Source: CAZJHX01 sp964545715
GTDB lineage: Bacteria; Myxococcota_A; UBA9042; GCA-2863065
DNA length: 64,000 nucleotides
Direction of reading: 5' to 3'
Assembly (NCBI GenBank): GCA_964545715.1
Contig: CAZJHX010000022.1
Span: 1-64,000, forward strand
In this document: positions 62,262 to 64,000 of the stretch, one piece after another
Position numbering within the stretch: the stretch's first letter is position 1
How the letters are laid out: each line of letters begins with the position of its first letter
The notes under the pieces: generated by a model
What the model saw: only the letters and a program-made list of their open reading frames with translations
What the model was told of the DNA's origin: nothing
Databases searched by the model: none
Translations under genes and position numbers: made by a program

Positions 62262-63554
62262 CGTCACGAAGACCGTTGTCCCCACGCCGCTGCTCGACTC
62301 AAACCTGACATCGCCGCCCGCCAGCGAGGCGCGCTCCCGCATGCCGCTCAGCCCCAGCCCCCGACCGACCGGCGGCTCCCCGTCCTCGCCAAGCTCAAAC
62401 CCGCGCCCGTCGTCCTCGACGATCAGGCGGACGCGCCCGGGACGACACGCGATCAGGATGTCCACGCGCGTCGCCTCGCTGTGTTTGGCCACGTTCGTGA
62501 GCGCCTCCTGCACGATGCGGTAGAGGGTGCTCTCCACGGCCGGCGGAAGCCTCTCCCGTGTGCCGACGCCCCGGATCAGCACGTCGGTCTCGATCGGGTG
62601 CTGCCGCTTGAACTCCAAGGCCTGCTGCTGAAGCGCCTCTACCAACCCGAGCTCGTCCAGCGCAGGTGGGCGCAGGCGGTGGGCCAGCGCAGAGGCCTCC
62701 CGTGTCGCCTCCTCCGCAACGGTGAGCGCCTTTTCAAGTCCGTACCGCAGCGGTCCCTCGGGCGCCTGGTCAGCCAGGCCGCTGACATGAAGGCTGAGCG
62801 AGGTCAGCAATTGGCCCAGTGAGTCGTGCAGCTCTCGCGACACACGCGCCCGCTCATCCTCCTGCGCGCCGACGACGCCCTCGACAAAGCGCCGCTGCTG
62901 GGCCAGGTGGTGCTCCTCGTCCGTGACGTCACGCGCCTGCCACATGACGAGCGCCTCCTCGCGCCACTCCAGACGCGTCAACGTCAACTCCACCGGGACC
63001 GTACTACCGTCCTTTCGGTGAAGCCTGCCGCGACTTATGACCGACGTGCCCGGCTGGAGCAGGCGCCACTGCGCCGCTACGCCGTCCACATCGATCGCGT
63101 CGACCGACGCCACCATCAGCTCATTGCGCGTGTATCCGAGCCGCCGGCACCCGAAGTCGTTGACGTCGCGCACGATGCCCTGCAAGTCGTGGATGAGGAA
63201 GATCCGGCGCGGAAACAGCGTACGCAGCCGCACGCGAGGGTCCAGCAGCGCGCGCTTTACATCGCCCGACTCGCCCACCGCCGTCACCGACAAGACCACC
63301 GCCTGCAGCTGGCCGTCGGGACCCGCAACATTGGAGCGATGTACCGCCACCGGAATGTAGGCCCCGCCCGGGCTGCGGATTCCGGCCGCCGAGATCACAG
63401 CGGACGTCGGACTGCCGACCAGGTCGTCGTTCGACTTTCCAACCAGCTCCAGCAGCGCCGCATTGGCGCCCCGGACGCGCCCGTGGGCGTCGCTGATCAA
63501 CACCGCCTGGGCGACGTGCTCGAGCAGCGCGGCCACCAGCGGCGTAAGGGTCAT
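62250..63554 (-). CDS. NarX/DegS-type sensor histidine kinase with two PAS domains
   Basis: About 434 residues, cytoplasmic as no transmembrane helix is visible. PAS1 (about residues 10-110: LEHVAQAVLISDAHGRVRGANAALLELVG) and PAS2 (about 125-240, ending LVMWQARDVTDEEH) precede the HisKA_3 dimerisation domain with phospho-His in SRELHDSLGQLLTSLSL. A HATPase domain follows (EALTNVAKHSEA, VEDDGRGFE, RGLGLSGMRERA). Cognate regulator is the next gene. ATG 63554 overlaps the stop of the partial upstream gene. A TAGCxx-type start is not needed here. Confidence 0.94.
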   Translation of the reverse strand: MTLTPLVAALLEHVAQAVLISDAHGRVRGANAALLELVGKSNDDLVGSPTSAVISAAGIRSPGGAYIPVAVHRSNVAGPDGQLQAVVLSVTAVGESGDVKRALLDPRVRLRTLFPRRIFLIHDLQGIVRDVNDFGCRRLGYTRNELMVASVDAIDVDGVAAQWRLLQPGTSVISRGRLHRKDGSTVPVELTLTRLEWREEALVMWQARDVTDEEHHLAQQRRFVEGVVGAQEDERARVSRELHDSLGQLLTSLSLHVSGLADQAPEGPLRYGLEKALTVAEEATREASALAHRLRPPALDELGLVEALQQQALEFKRQHPIETDVLIRGVGTRERLPPAVESTLYRIVQEALTNVAKHSEATRVDILIACRPGRVRLIVEDDGRGFELGEDGEPPVGRGLGLSGMRERASLAGGDVRFESSSGVGTTVFVTLPL

Positions 63555-64000
63555 TGCGCGAGAGGATTGCGACTCTGCTGGCGGTTCATCACCGGCCAGG
63601 GCGTGTCGCTCAGTTGGACGCCGCTGAGATAGCCAAGGCCGTGGACCACACCGTCGGCGCCACCCACAACCAGCGTGCCGTCGTCCAGCACGACCGGCGA
63701 CGTCGGTGACTGCCCGGGGATCGGCACCGAAAGCGCCACTGCGCCGTCCTCGATGCTCAAGAACACCAGCGTATCGGGATGCGCGCCGAGCACCAGATGC
63801 CCGTCGTTGAGCGCGGTTACACCAACGCTCAGCGCGGTGCCGCCGGTCGGAGCAGACCACAGCACGCACGCCTCGGCCGTACCGTCACACGTCGCGGTAT
63901 TCAACGCCCAGATCGAGTCGCCCGCGCCGACGATCAGCGCGTCACCCCAGCCCAGAATCGGCTGCAGGGCCGCCAACGGGGTCTCGAGGTCGACGGTCCA
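63551..64000 (-). CDS. Beta-propeller-like protein, 5' truncated by window edge
   Basis: The frame is open to the right edge, so the start is outside the window. Visible are PQQ-like repeat blades: ALIVGAGDSIWALNTAT, DGHLVLGAHPDTLVFLSIEDGAV, VVLDDGTLVVGGADGVVHGL. PQQ-like propellers are often periplasmic binders or enzymes. It is coupled (ATGA) to the kinase gene, an unusual neighbour. The C-terminus is complete here. Confidence 0.75.
   Translation of the reverse strand, partial: WTVDLETPLAALQPILGWGDALIVGAGDSIWALNTATCDGTAEACVLWSAPTGGTALSVGVTALNDGHLVLGAHPDTLVFLSIEDGAVALSVPIPGQSPTSPVVLDDGTLVVGGADGVVHGLGYLSGVQLSDTPWPVMNRQQSRNPLAQ

Overview
The window is GC-rich, gene-dense bacterial chromosome. 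The lineage is probably Myxococcota/Bradymonadota-like (former Deltaproteobacteria); this is inference from gene style, not from a marker-gene tree. Supporting signs are a diderm envelope with flagellar L- and P-rings, many lipoproteins with Pro/Glu/Asp-rich linkers, cysteine-rich GCGGTC modules, Thr-Gly-Asp repeats, HEAT and helix-hairpin-helix surface proteins, and an NtrC-like sigma-54 regulator. I see no insertion sequence, prophage, integrase or CRISPR array.

Layout. 1-7612: a truncated cysteine-rich surface protein, a lipoprotein joining four HhH repeats to two uracil-DNA-glycosylase-like domains, two tiny membrane proteins and a serine-hydrolase lipoprotein. 7643-8716: a SprT-like/DUF2786 protein. 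8788-13753: three membrane or coiled-coil proteins with a histidine kinase and an NtrC-type regulator whose Walker A motif is degenerate. 13748-22380, minus strand: FHA protein, sbcC, sbcD, a CysQ-like phosphatase, glpD. 22428-29059: HEAT lipoprotein, Nudix hydrolase, hypothetical proteins, a large zinc-ribbon/coiled-coil membrane protein, an HU/IHF protein and tRNA-Arg(CCT). 29229-39158: TMEM43-like protein, metG, apt, surE, a class-I amidotransferase, HEAT proteins, a histidine phosphatase and a second HhH lipoprotein. 39169-46951, minus strand: flagellar cluster in transcription order flgF-G-A-H-I-J-M-N-K-L. 47101-50910: OB-fold lipoprotein and a fliJ-like gene coupled to modABC. 51132-54208: an archaeal-type MC1 chromatin protein, an SRPBCC-like protein, a receiver/unknown pair and a secreted beta-helix protein. 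54209-64000: sigma-like gene overlapped by a TPR regulator, a large lipoprotein, a beta-barrel, a DUF2914 lipoprotein, a Dam-type methylase, a VOC protein, a NarX/NarL-type pair and a truncated propeller-like protein.

How the genes work together. The flagellar cluster supplies the distal rod, P- and L-rings, anti-sigma factor, chaperone and hook-filament junction. modABC supplies molybdate. SbcCD, the MC1 protein, the HU/IHF protein and the methylase act on DNA. There are two complete two-component pairs, plus a lone receiver paired with an unknown protein.

The observations most worth a second look are: the HhH/UDG-like lipoprotein; the MC1 homologue with its own promoter and UUCG terminator; a repeated TANNNT box 6-9 nt before about twelve start codons that lack a Shine-Dalgarno sequence (probable leaderless transcription); the degenerate Walker A; an inverted repeat between flgK and flgL; and a terminator that would let the TPR-regulator transcript run antisense across a sigma-like gene. 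No stretch over 300 bases lacks a gene; the longest gaps (50911-51131 and 53987-54208) are AT-rich and hold promoters or a terminator.
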